Of a stretch of DNA of 9,319 nt, positions 1 to 6,362 are shown piece after piece (the first letter of the stretch is position 1; the number at the start of each line of letters is the position of its first letter). The stretch is from assembly GCA_947589335.1 (NCBI GenBank), contig CANPZH010000054.1:1-9319 (forward strand). The letters run 5' to 3'. The notes under the pieces are model-generated. The model was given only the letters and a program-made list of their open reading frames with translations, did not search any database and was not told the origin of the DNA. Source of the stretch: an uncultured Clostridia bacterium. Lineage in GTDB: Bacteria; Bacillota; Clostridia; Christensenellales; Borkfalkiaceae. Made by a program: the position numbers and the translations under genes.

Positions 1-762
1 GTTCTCCGCCTCGACGAACGGGGGGAGAGGGCGATCGTCGGGATCTCCGTCTTCGAAGACGTCGCGACGGTGACCCTCGATACCTCCGGGGACGGGCTCC
101 ACAAGCGGGGATACCGCGTGCTCGCCTATGACGCGCCGCTGAAGGAGACGACGGCGGCCGCCATGGTCGAGAGCTCCGTCTACCGCGCGGGGAAGCCCTT
201 TGCCGACCTCTTCTGCGGGAGCGGCACGCTGCCCATCGAGGCCGCGCTCTACGCGCTCGGGATCGCTCCCGGCCTGAATCGGGACTTCGACTTTGTCCGC
301 TGGAAGTGCGCGCCGTCCGTTCTGCCCTCGGTGCGGGAGGAGGCGGAGGACGTGCGCGACAGGACGACGAAACTCGCGCTGTATGCCTCCGATCTCTCCG
401 AGAAGGCGGTCTCCGCCGCGCGCTATCATGCAAGGCGGGCGGGCGTCGAAGAGCACATCCGCTTCCGCTGCGCCGACATGCGGGAATTTTCCTCGGAGGA
501 AAAGTACGGCGTGCTCCTCTCCAACCCTCCCTACGGCGAGCGGATGGAGAAGGGGACGGATCTGTTCCCGCTCTACCGCGATTTCGCCCGCGTCTTCCGC
601 TCCCTGCCTGACTGGAGCTGCTACTTCCTGACGGCATACGAGGGCGCCGAGCGGGCGTTCGGGAAGCGTGCGGAAAAGCGCAGAAAGCTCTATAACGCCA
701 ACCTCGCCTGCGGATTTTACGGCTATCTCGGCGCGAAACCGCCCAAATCGCCCGATTGTTAA
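1..762 (+). CDS. THUMP-domain class I SAM-dependent RNA methyltransferase (YpsC / RlmL N-terminal type), 5' end missing
   Basis: The reading frame is open from the first base (it reads VLRLDERGERAIVG), so the gene starts before the window; the GTG at 70 is internal and should not be taken as the start. About 253 codons are visible. The segment LDTSGDGLHKRGYR (about 73-120) is the conserved join between the THUMP RNA-binding domain and the catalytic domain in COG0116 proteins. FADLFCGSGT (about 199-228) is the SAM-binding motif I, and NPPYGER (523-543) is the motif IV typical of enzymes that methylate exocyclic base nitrogens. Relatives are B. subtilis YpsC and the N-terminal half of E. coli RlmL, which makes m2G2445 in 23S rRNA. 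The family is certain; the exact modified nucleotide is inferred. No clear terminator hairpin follows the stop. Confidence 0.93.
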   Translation, partial: VLRLDERGERAIVGISVFEDVATVTLDTSGDGLHKRGYRVLAYDAPLKETTAAAMVESSVYRAGKPFADLFCGSGTLPIEAALYALGIAPGLNRDFDFVRWKCAPSVLPSVREEAEDVRDRTTKLALYASDLSEKAVSAARYHARRAGVEEHIRFRCADMREFSSEEKYGVLLSNPPYGERMEKGTDLFPLYRDFARVFRSLPDWSCYFLTAYEGAERAFGKRAEKRRKLYNANLACGFYGYLGAKPPKSPDC

Positions 763-791
763 GCGGAAATGATAATATTGTGAAATTCTTC

Positions 792-836
792 ATATACCGC
801 CTCCGCACGGTTGACAACTCAAGTGCGGCGGTATAT
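792..836. promoter_or_regulatory. Imperfect inverted repeat around the marR promoter, candidate operator
   Basis: The left arm at 792-808 reads ATATACCGCC-TCC-GCAC and the right arm at 823-836 reads GTGCGGCGGTATAT. Apart from a 3-base insertion in the left arm they are exact reverse complements over 14 bases. The right arm runs into the -10 box. The intervening segment contains the -35 box inside a further small palindrome, GTTG-A-CAAC (810-818). MarR proteins bind palindromes overlapping their own promoters, so this is a plausible autoregulatory operator; that role is inferred. Confidence 0.5.
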
Positions 837-839
837 AAT
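811..839 (+). promoter_or_regulatory. Consensus sigma-A promoter for the marR-ABC transporter operon
   Basis: TTGACA at 811-816 and TATAAT at 834-839 are both perfect hexamers with a 17-bp spacer. The start of transcription would be near 846, giving a leader of about 34 bases before the regulator's ATG at 880. So strong a core promoter usually needs a repressor, which agrees with the MarR gene directly downstream and the surrounding inverted repeat. Confidence 0.88.
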
Positions 840-879
840 ACGGTTTGTTCAGAACCTTACAAACATGGGGGAGAAAGCG

Positions 880-1329
880 ATGGAAATGAATCCTTATCTT
901 GCAAAGCTCTTGGCGATGACCAAGGCATGCACCGGGTTTGACGGTCTGAGAGGGGAGGCAGACCTCACGAGAACGGAGTTCCGCCTGCTGCAGGAGGTCC
1001 TTTCGGAGCGGGAGACGGGGCGGAAGATCATCTCTTCGGAGCTTGCGCGCCGCCTCGGCGTGACCCGTTCCGCCGTCTCGCAGATCGTCACTAAGCTCGA
1101 GCGGAAGAACATCGTTAAGCGGACGGCTTCGCCGACCGACAAGAAGATCGCCTACATCGAACTGTCCGAAAACGCCGCCGTGCTCTTCGAGCAGCAGTGC
1201 GCGCGGGCGAACGAATACATGGAGCGCGCCGTCGCCGAATTCGGGGAGGAGCGCATGCGGCATCTCTTCGGGGAGTGCGAGGCGCTTGCCGCGATCTGCG
1301 CCGGCATCAAGGCGGAGAGCGGACATTGA
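880..1329 (+). CDS. MarR-family winged-helix transcriptional regulator
   Basis: A 149-residue protein, normal for the family. The winged helix-turn-helix is clear: helix 2 near SSELARRLG (52-60), recognition helix TRSAVSQIVTKLERK (62-76), and the wing VKRTASPTDKKIAYIEL (79-95) with the SP-x-D-x-[KR] motif typical of MarR proteins. Helices at both ends would form the dimer interface. The start at 880 was chosen because GGGGGAG (867-873) sits 6 bases upstream; the in-frame ATG at 865 lies within that Shine-Dalgarno, and the still earlier TTG at 811 lies in the promoter. The gene heads an operon, with the ABC transporter starting 24 bases after its stop. It probably represses its own promoter and is released by a substrate of the transporter; this is inferred and the ligand is unknown. 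Confidence 0.93.
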   Translation: MEMNPYLAKLLAMTKACTGFDGLRGEADLTRTEFRLLQEVLSERETGRKIISSELARRLGVTRSAVSQIVTKLERKNIVKRTASPTDKKIAYIELSENAAVLFEQQCARANEYMERAVAEFGEERMRHLFGECEALAAICAGIKAESGH

Positions 1330-1353
1330 GACCGGACGGAACGGAGAACCGAT

Positions 1354-4065
1354 ATGTTGAAATTACAGGCAATCACAAAGGACTATAAGGTGGCGGACGG
1401 GTACGTCCATGCGCTCAGAGGGATCGACCTCGAATTCCGCCGGAACGAGTTCGTCTGTGTGCTCGGCCAGTCCGGGTGCGGAAAGACGACCCTTCTGAAC
1501 ATCATCGGGGGGCTCGACCATTACACCGAGGGCGATCTCATCATCCAGGGTAAGTCCACCAAACACTTCAAAGACCGCGACTGGGACGTCTACCGCAACC
1601 ATAGGATCGGCTTTATTTTCCAGTCTTACAATCTGATCCCGCACCAGTCGGTGCTCGGGAACGTCGAGATCGCGCTCACGATCGCGGGACTTCCGCGCGA
1701 GGAGCGCCGCCGCCGCGCCAAGGAGGCGCTGGAACGGGTGGGGCTCGGCGAGGAACTCAACAAGCGGCCGAACCAGCTCTCGGGCGGACAGATGCAGCGC
1801 GTTGCGATCGCGCGGGCGCTCGTCAACAACCCCGATATCCTGCTCGCGGACGAACCGACGGGGGCGCTCGACAGCAAGACGAGCGTGCAGATCATGGACC
1901 TCATCAGAGAGATCGCGGGCGAGCGGCTCGTCATCATGGTCACCCACAATCCCGAGCTCGCGGAGGAGTACGCGACCCGTATCGTGCGGCTCAAAGACGG
2001 GCTCATCGAGTCGGACAGCGATCCCTACACCGCATCCGAGGAGGAGACGGAGACCTGGGACGTCGCCCGTGAGGACAACGCGAACGCGGAGAAGAACGCG
2101 GTGCGGAAGGAGCGGAAGGCGAAAAAGGCGCGCGCCCGGATGAGCCTTCTCACCTCCCTCGCCCTCTCGGCGCGGAATCTTCTCACCAAGAAGGGGAGAA
2201 CGATCCTGACCTCCGTCGCGGGGAGCATCGGCATCATCAGCGTCTGCCTCGTGCTCGCGCTCTCGAGCGGCTTCAACGGCTACATCAAAAAGACGGAAGA
2301 GGATATGCTCTCCTACTACCCGCTGCAGATCACCGAGAGCTCCTTCGATATGACGGCGGTCATGGGCGCCATGCAGAGCTATCAGCCTGAGATCGACTTC
2401 GACAGGATCAACGACAAGGCGTACGTCAACTCCTTCTTGACGGGACTTGCGCACAATATGGCAGTCCGGAACGACATCAGCGAGAAATATCTTGACTTCA
2501 TCGGCGGGATCGACCCCGCTCTCGTGAACGCGATCTCCTACGGCTACGGCGCGAGCCTTGCGGACAATATCTATACCAACGTGACGGTCGGCGGCGTGTT
2601 CCACGACGGCGAACGGACGGACCGGGTGGAACGGAATATGTCGCTCGCCCAGCTCAAATCGTTCTATATCAAGGAACTCCGCACCTATGCGCCGACCTAC
2701 AACAACCTGCTCTCGATGGCGAACCTCTTCGGGAACATCGTCAACAAGATGCCCGATACGGCGAAGTCCGGGGAAGAGGGATTTGCCGACTTCGTCCTCA
2801 CGCAGTACGACGTGCTCGGCGGAGCGAAGGCGCATTTCCCGAAAGACGGCACAGAGGCGGTGCTCGTCGTCGGAGAGGACAGCATGATCACGGATATGAC
2901 GGTCGCGCAGCTCGGGATCCTCGACGAGGAAAAATTCATCTCTCCCTTCCTCAAAGAGCAGGGCACGGATGAGACGAATTGGGACCATTCGATCGACTTT
3001 TCGGAGATCATCGGGAAGAAGTACGTCCTCGCCTTCAACGACGCGGTGTACACCTCGACGGGAGGCAATCCTCTCCTCGGCTCCTATCCCTTCGAATACA
3101 ACGGCTATTGGGACGACAAGGGAGTTTGGGCGGAGTATCATGTCCCCGAAGACGAGGGGATCAAGGTCACGATTTCCGCGGTTTTGCGCCTGAAGAGCGG
3201 CTACACCTACGGCTGCCTCACCGAGGGGCTCAACCTCACCGAAGAGACCTTCATGAACTATCTCTCGCACAACCTCGATTCCGAGATCGTGCAGTGGATG
3301 AACAGCCCGGCGGCGAAGGTGCCGCAGGCCGTGATCGACGCGCTCACCGCGGCGAATCCGCAGCTCACGGCGGGGACGGAGCTCTACTTTGCGCCCTCTT
3401 CCAACATGGGCAGCAAGAGCGGGTTCGTGCCTGCGGGGAGCGTCGCCGTCGCCTATGATCTCGAAAGCGCCGTCCGCCTTCTCGGCGGAGACAACACGCC
3501 CAACTCCGTTTCCATCTATCCCCGCGATTTCGACAGCAAGGAGGAAGTCCTTACCTATCTCGACCGCTGGAACGAACTCGACACGACGACGGAAGAGGAG
3601 AAGATCACCTATACCGATACGGTGGGGCTGCTCATGCAGATGGTGCAGACGATGCTCAACGTCATCACCTATGTGCTCGTCGCCTTCACCGCGATCTCGC
3701 TCGTCGTCTCCTCCGTGATGATCGGGATCATCACCTATGTGTCCGTCGTGGAGCGTGTCAAAGAGATCGGCGTTCTGCGCTCCCTCGGCGCACGGAAGCG
3801 GGACATCAAGAACCTGTTCAATGCGGAGACGTTTATCATCGGCCTTGCCGCGGGGCTCATCGGCGTGGCGATCACCTATCTGCTCGAGATCCCGATCAAT
3901 CTGATCATCAGTTCGCTCACGGGGATCTCCGGGATCGCGTCGCTGCCTCTTCTGACGGCGGGGATCATGGTCGTCATCAGCGTTGCGCTGACCCTCATCT
4001 CCGGGCTGATCCCGGCAAGCGCGGCGGCGAAGAAAGACCCCGTGATCGCCCTGCGCACCGAATAA
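1354..4065 (+). CDS. MacB-like ABC transporter, ATPase fused to FtsX-type permease
   Basis: A 903-residue single-chain half transporter. The N-terminal ATPase has Walker A GQSGCGKT (38-45), Q-loop Q90 in FQSYNL, signature LSGGQ (142-146), Walker B ILLADE (162-167) followed by PTGALD, and H-loop H198. A highly charged linker (about 225-262) leads to transmembrane helix 1 (about 283-304), an extracytoplasmic region of about 450 residues, and three C-terminal helices (about 768-795, 826-850, 866-888). Between helices 2 and 3 is the FtsX coupling segment VKEIGVLRSLGARKRDI. This is the four-helix MacB/LolE (type VII) plan, which extrudes substrates or transmits force rather than importing nutrients. 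It is much longer than E. coli MacB (about 650 residues), mostly in the external domain. An ACGGAGA Shine-Dalgarno (1341-1347) lies 6 bases before the ATG. The substrate is unknown; the MarR neighbour suggests export of, or resistance to, a toxic compound or peptide. Confidence 0.93.
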   Translation: MLKLQAITKDYKVADGYVHALRGIDLEFRRNEFVCVLGQSGCGKTTLLNIIGGLDHYTEGDLIIQGKSTKHFKDRDWDVYRNHRIGFIFQSYNLIPHQSVLGNVEIALTIAGLPREERRRRAKEALERVGLGEELNKRPNQLSGGQMQRVAIARALVNNPDILLADEPTGALDSKTSVQIMDLIREIAGERLVIMVTHNPELAEEYATRIVRLKDGLIESDSDPYTASEEETETWDVAREDNANAEKNAVRKERKAKKARARMSLLTSLALSARNLLTKKGRTILTSVAGSIGIISVCLVLALSSGFNGYIKKTEEDMLSYYPLQITESSFDMTAVMGAMQSYQPEIDFDRINDKAYVNSFLTGLAHNMAVRNDISEKYLDFIGGIDPALVNAISYGYGASLADNIYTNVTVGGVFHDGERTDRVERNMSLAQLKSFYIKELRTYAPTYNNLLSMANLFGNIVNKMPDTAKSGEEGFADFVLTQYDVLGGAKAHFPKDGTEAVLVVGEDSMITDMTVAQLGILDEEKFISPFLKEQGTDETNWDHSIDFSEIIGKKYVLAFNDAVYTSTGGNPLLGSYPFEYNGYWDDKGVWAEYHVPEDEGIKVTISAVLRLKSGYTYGCLTEGLNLTEETFMNYLSHNLDSEIVQWMNSPAAKVPQAVIDALTAANPQLTAGTELYFAPSSNMGSKSGFVPAGSVAVAYDLESAVRLLGGDNTPNSVSIYPRDFDSKEEVLTYLDRWNELDTTTEEEKITYTDTVGLLMQMVQTMLNVITYVLVAFTAISLVVSSVMIGIITYVSVVERVKEIGVLRSLGARKRDIKNLFNAETFIIGLAAGLIGVAITYLLEIPINLIISSLTGISGIASLPLLTAGIMVVISVALTLISGLIPASAAAKKDPVIALRTE

Positions 4066-4116
4066 AATCGGGGGAGATCGTCCATACTGACCTCAAACGA
4101 ACGAGAGGTGCCCGCG

Positions 4117-4203
4117 ATGGCAAAGAAAAAAGTTCCGAAACTTACGGATGAAGAGTACGAGGAATATCTCAGATCCCTCCTACGCGGCAGGAAAACTTCA
4201 TAA
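4117..4203 (+). CDS. 28-residue small protein at the end of the ABC transporter operon
   Basis: A short ORF beginning MAKKKVPKLTDEEYEEYL, 51 bases after the transporter stop. GAGAGG (4103-4108) lies 8 bases before the ATG, good Shine-Dalgarno placement. The protein is strongly patterned: a lysine-rich start, then an acidic amphipathic stretch and a basic end (RGRK). It has no signal peptide or membrane helix. The intrinsic terminator begins only five bases after the stop, so the ORF fills the end of the transcript exactly. I do not recognise a family. It could be a small partner or modulator of the transporter, but that is only suggested by position. Confidence 0.62.
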   Translation: MAKKKVPKLTDEEYEEYLRSLLRGRKTS

Positions 4204-4207
4204 GGCA

Positions 4208-4246
4208 ACAGGCGCCGGACCTCGCGGTCCGGCGCCTGTGTTTTGT
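4208..4246 (+). terminator. Strong intrinsic terminator of the marR-ABC-small protein operon
   Basis: A perfect 14-bp stem, ACAGGCGCCGGACC (4208-4221) with GGTCCGGCGCCTGT (4226-4239), with a 4-base loop TCGC, followed by GTTTTGT. It ends the cassette that began at the promoter at 811. Confidence 0.93.
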
Positions 4247-4311
4247 ATTCCTCCTCCCTTCGGTCGTCGGAATGACGTTAGGAGGACGTCGTCGGAATGA
4301 CGCGAAGAGGG
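4247..4311. repeat. 65-bp direct repeat, copy 1
   Basis: It begins ATTCCTCCTCCCTTC and contains two GTCGGAATGAC cores (4266-4276, 4291-4301), ending GCGAAGAGGG. It matches 4489-4553 at 61 of 65 positions without gaps, offset 242 bases. A third core follows at 4314-4324, and an inverted partial core (GTCATTCCG) lies at 4354-4362. The repeat begins right after the terminator U-run. Confidence 0.88.
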
Positions 4312-4436
4312 ACGTCGGAATGACGTGAGGGAAGCGGTGTGCTTTCCAAATACGTCATTCCGCCCCGCGCGCAGTTCTGATTCTCTAAGCGCGCCACGAG
4401 CGCCAACGGCGCGAAGTAGCGAAGTCGAGGAATCGC

Positions 4437-4454
4437 ACCGCATTATAATGCGGT
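4437..4454. repeat. Perfect 18-bp palindrome
   Basis: ACCGCATTATAATGCGGT is identical to its own reverse complement. It lies inside the repeat region and directly abuts the next hairpin. As RNA it would form a small stem; as DNA it could be a protein site or just part of the dispersed repeat. It contains a chance TATAAT but no matching -35 box. Confidence 0.8.
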
Positions 4455-4479
4455 CATGTTTCGACAAGCTCAACATGAC
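4453..4479. repeat. Short hairpin repeat, GTCATGTT / AACATGAC
   Basis: The arms 4453-4460 and 4472-4479 are perfect 8-bp reverse complements around the loop TCGACAAGCTC. The sequence resembles the widespread intergenic TTCGACAAGCTCA repeat. The arms share two bases with the preceding palindrome. Confidence 0.75.
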
Positions 4480-4488
4480 GTAAATGGG

Positions 4489-4553
4489 ATTCCTCCTCCC
4501 TTCAGTCGTCGGAATGACGTGGGGGGGACGTCGTCGGAATGACGCGAAGAGGG
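4489..4553. repeat. 65-bp direct repeat, copy 2
   Basis: The second copy of the 4247-4311 unit, with mismatches at 4504, 4521, 4522 and 4525. Its cores are at 4508-4518 and 4533-4543, and a further core follows at 4559-4569. In all, the region holds six direct GTCGGAATGAC cores and one inverted partial one. From 4570 to 4638 I see only G-rich sequence and a possible promoter before yunB. Confidence 0.88.
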
Positions 4554-4606
4554 CGGTCGTCGGAATGACATAAAAGGCGGCGCGGGAACAGGGGGCGGGG
4601 CGGCTC

Positions 4607-4633
4607 ATAACGGCATAGGACAAGGCATAAAAT
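4607..4633 (+). promoter_or_regulatory. Possible sigma-E (mother-cell sporulation) promoter for yunB
   Basis: ATA (4607-4609), a 16-bp spacer, then CATAAAAT (4626-4633) matches the B. subtilis sigma-E pattern ATA-N16-18-CATACANT with one mismatch in the -10. B. subtilis yunB belongs to the sigma-E regulon, which supports the call. Against it, the transcription start would fall near 4640, on or just inside the assigned GTG, leaving no leader. It is weak evidence alone. Confidence 0.35.
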
Positions 4634-4638
4634 AGAGC

Positions 4639-5304
4639 GTGAAACGCTACCGGTCCCGCCGCAAGAAAATCCGCCGCCGCGTGATCCTCGCGCTGATCGC
4701 GGGATCGCTCATCGCGGTCGTGGTCGCCCTGCATATCAACATTACGGGCATCCTCATCTCCGTTGCGGAGGCGTCCATGCGTTCGATCACGACCGTCGCC
4801 GTCAACGACGCCGTCTATTACACCCTCTCAGACCGTCTCCGCTATGAAGATCTCATCGAGGTCAGCCGCGACGCCGAGGGGAACATCACCGCGATCACGT
4901 CGAACGCCTTCCAGATCAACCGGATCGCCCGCGACACCGCCTACATGTCCCAACAAAATCTCACCAAGATGAGCGAAGACGGCGTGGAGGTGCCGCTCGG
5001 CGCATTTACGGGCATCGAGGCGTGGGCGGGGTTCGGCCCGAGGGTGCATCTCAAGATCATTCCCATCTCCAATGTGGAATGCCGCTTTGCCTCCGTCTTT
5101 TCCGAGGCAGGCGTCAACCAGACCAAGCACTCCGTCTATCTCGAGATCGTCGCGGACATCTCCATCATCATGCCCTCCGGGACGCGCAACTTCGCTTCTC
5201 TCACCGAGGTGCTGATCTGCGAAAGCGTCCTCGTCGGCAAAGTCCCCGAGACCTATCTGCAGGCGGATCTGTTCGGGGACGGCTATCCGCTCGCCCCCGA
5301 TTGA
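4639..5304 (+). CDS. yunB: Sporulation protein YunB
   Basis: A 221-residue protein with a basic N-terminus (KRYRSRRKKIRRR), one membrane helix (about 14-34), then the conserved Spo_YunB body: MRSITTVAVNDAV (47-59), a long alpha/beta-like region, a GP-x-V-x-L-K-I-x-P strand, and a C-terminal VPETYLQ. B. subtilis YunB is a mother-cell protein expressed under sigma-E and needed for fully effective sporulation; its biochemical role is not established. GTG at 4639 is the first possible start because TAG (4633-4635) lies just upstream in frame, but its Shine-Dalgarno is poor. ATG at 4777 has GGAGG (4767-4771) but starting there would delete the membrane helix. It lies alone on the plus strand, tail-to-tail with murG, overlapping it by 22 bases. 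Confidence 0.88.
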   Translation: MKRYRSRRKKIRRRVILALIAGSLIAVVVALHINITGILISVAEASMRSITTVAVNDAVYYTLSDRLRYEDLIEVSRDAEGNITAITSNAFQINRIARDTAYMSQQNLTKMSEDGVEVPLGAFTGIEAWAGFGPRVHLKIIPISNVECRFASVFSEAGVNQTKHSVYLEIVADISIIMPSGTRNFASLTEVLICESVLVGKVPETYLQADLFGDGYPLAPD

Positions 5305-6332
5305 CCGGCGATCTCGCGGATGAGGCCGATGACCGCGGGCGTACCGCTGCCGATCCCGCATGCGGAGAGGGAGAAGCGGAGCACGCTGTCCTTTTTGAGC
5401 GTGGCAAGCGCCGCGGGGAGGGCGGAAAGGTCGCTCTCGCGGAGGATGCGGCACAGCCCGCGCCGCTCGAAGTAGAGCGCGTTCTGGAGCTGGTCTCCCC
5501 GCGAACCTCTCTCCAAGGGGACGAGGAGGGCGGGCTTTTGGAGCGCAAGCGTCTCGAAGACGGTATTGCTCCCGGCGCGGCAGAGGACGCAGTCGCATGC
5601 GGCGTACGCGCTGCCCATATCGCTTTCGAATTCCCGCTGGACATACCCCGCGGGCGGATCCCGCAGGGCGTTGCCCGCTCCGCAGAGATGCAGGATCTGC
5701 CAATCCTTCAGGAGGACAGTGAGATTTTTCCGCACCGCCTCGTTGAGCGCACGGCTCCCGCTCCCGCCCCCGAGGACGAGAAGGACCGGGCGGCTGTCCG
5801 CAAAGGCGTACTTTTTCCGCGCGCGCGTCCGCTCTCCGCGGAAGAGTTCCTTGCGCATGGGGGATCCCACGCACTTGCCGTTCGGGAAGAGCCGCGCCGT
5901 CTCGGGGAAGGAGGTGAGAACATAGCGGCACTTCCGCGCGATCATCTTCGTGCACAGCCCGGGCGTCAGGTCGCTCTCATGGGTCAGGACCGGGATCTTG
6001 AGCCGGTGCGCCGCCCACACCGCGGGATAGCTCGCGAATCCCCCCTTGGAGACGACGAGATCGGGCTTTTCCGCCCCGAGGATCGCAAGCGCCCTCTTTT
6101 TCGCCGCCTTCAGGCGGAAGGGGATCTTGAGATTCTCCGCGGACAGCGCGCGCACGAGCTTGGGACAATCCACCTCAAAATAGCAATAGCCCGCCTCTTC
6201 GGCGAGCTTTTTTTCGATGCCGCCCGTGCCCATATAGGCGAGCCGGTGCGAATATTTGAGTTCGTTCATGACGGCGAGGTTTGGCACGACGTGTCCCGCG
6301 CTCCCGCCGCCGCAGAAGAGAAGGTATTTCAT
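5283..6332 (-). CDS. murG: MurG, lipid II synthase (UDP-GlcNAc:undecaprenyl-PP-MurNAc-pentapeptide GlcNAc transferase)
   Basis: A 349-residue GT-B glycosyltransferase that adds GlcNAc to lipid I, making lipid II on the inner face of the membrane. Motifs in order: N-terminal G-loop GGGSAGH (8-14), KGGFASYP (96-103), HESDLTPGL (118-126), second G-loop GGGSGSRALN (188-197), RAGSNTVFE (252-260, the Glu contacting the UDP-GlcNAc ribose), and RGDQLQNA (278-285). HESDLTPGL and SRGDQ resemble S. aureus MurG rather than the HEQN form of E. coli. The ATG at 6332 is fixed by the G-loop position; AGAAGG touches it directly, an unusually close Shine-Dalgarno. It lies 30 bases downstream of the WYL regulator and away from any visible dcw genes. 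A TATACT at 6341-6346 (minus strand) could be a secondary -10, but the matching -35 is poor. Confidence 0.93.
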   Translation of the reverse strand: MKYLLFCGGGSAGHVVPNLAVMNELKYSHRLAYMGTGGIEKKLAEEAGYCYFEVDCPKLVRALSAENLKIPFRLKAAKKRALAILGAEKPDLVVSKGGFASYPAVWAAHRLKIPVLTHESDLTPGLCTKMIARKCRYVLTSFPETARLFPNGKCVGSPMRKELFRGERTRARKKYAFADSRPVLLVLGGGSGSRALNEAVRKNLTVLLKDWQILHLCGAGNALRDPPAGYVQREFESDMGSAYAACDCVLCRAGSNTVFETLALQKPALLVPLERGSRGDQLQNALYFERRGLCRILRESDLSALPAALATLKKDSVLRFSLSACGIGSGTPAVIGLIREIAGQSGASG

Positions 6333-6362
6333 CCTTCTACAGTATATTCGGAACGCGGAAAT

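Larger units (their letters stand above)
4325..4488. repeat. Mixed intergenic repeat segment between the two direct repeats
   Basis: No credible gene is present. It holds an inverted GTCATTCCG (4354-4362), a segment with GCGCCAACGGCGC and GAAGTAGCGAAG around 4400-4425, a perfect 18-bp palindrome, and a hairpin built on TTTCGACAAGCTCAACATG. Motifs such as TTCGACAAGCTCA and GTCGGAATGAC recur in intergenic repeats of many bacterial genomes, so this is probably a dispersed, non-coding repeat unit. Copy number elsewhere in this genome cannot be seen from this window. Confidence 0.7.

Noticed and set aside
70..762. Methyltransferase gene starting at GTG 70
   Set aside because: The frame is open and family-like from base 1, so 70 is internal to a gene that begins before the window.
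1363..3270. Minus-strand open frame of 635 codons
   Set aside because: Antisense shadow of the ABC transporter; no motif and no suitable ribosome binding site.
4247..4569. CRISPR array
   Set aside because: Core copies are about 11 bases, irregularly spaced, partly inverted, and embedded in a larger duplication; there are no regular repeat-spacer units or cas genes.
4198..4734. Minus-strand open frame of 178 codons over the repeat block
   Set aside because: It is a translation of the terminator, the GTCGGAATGAC-type repeats and the beginning of yunB; peptides such as VIPTTEG and MLSLSKHD come from these dispersed repeats and are typical false annotations.
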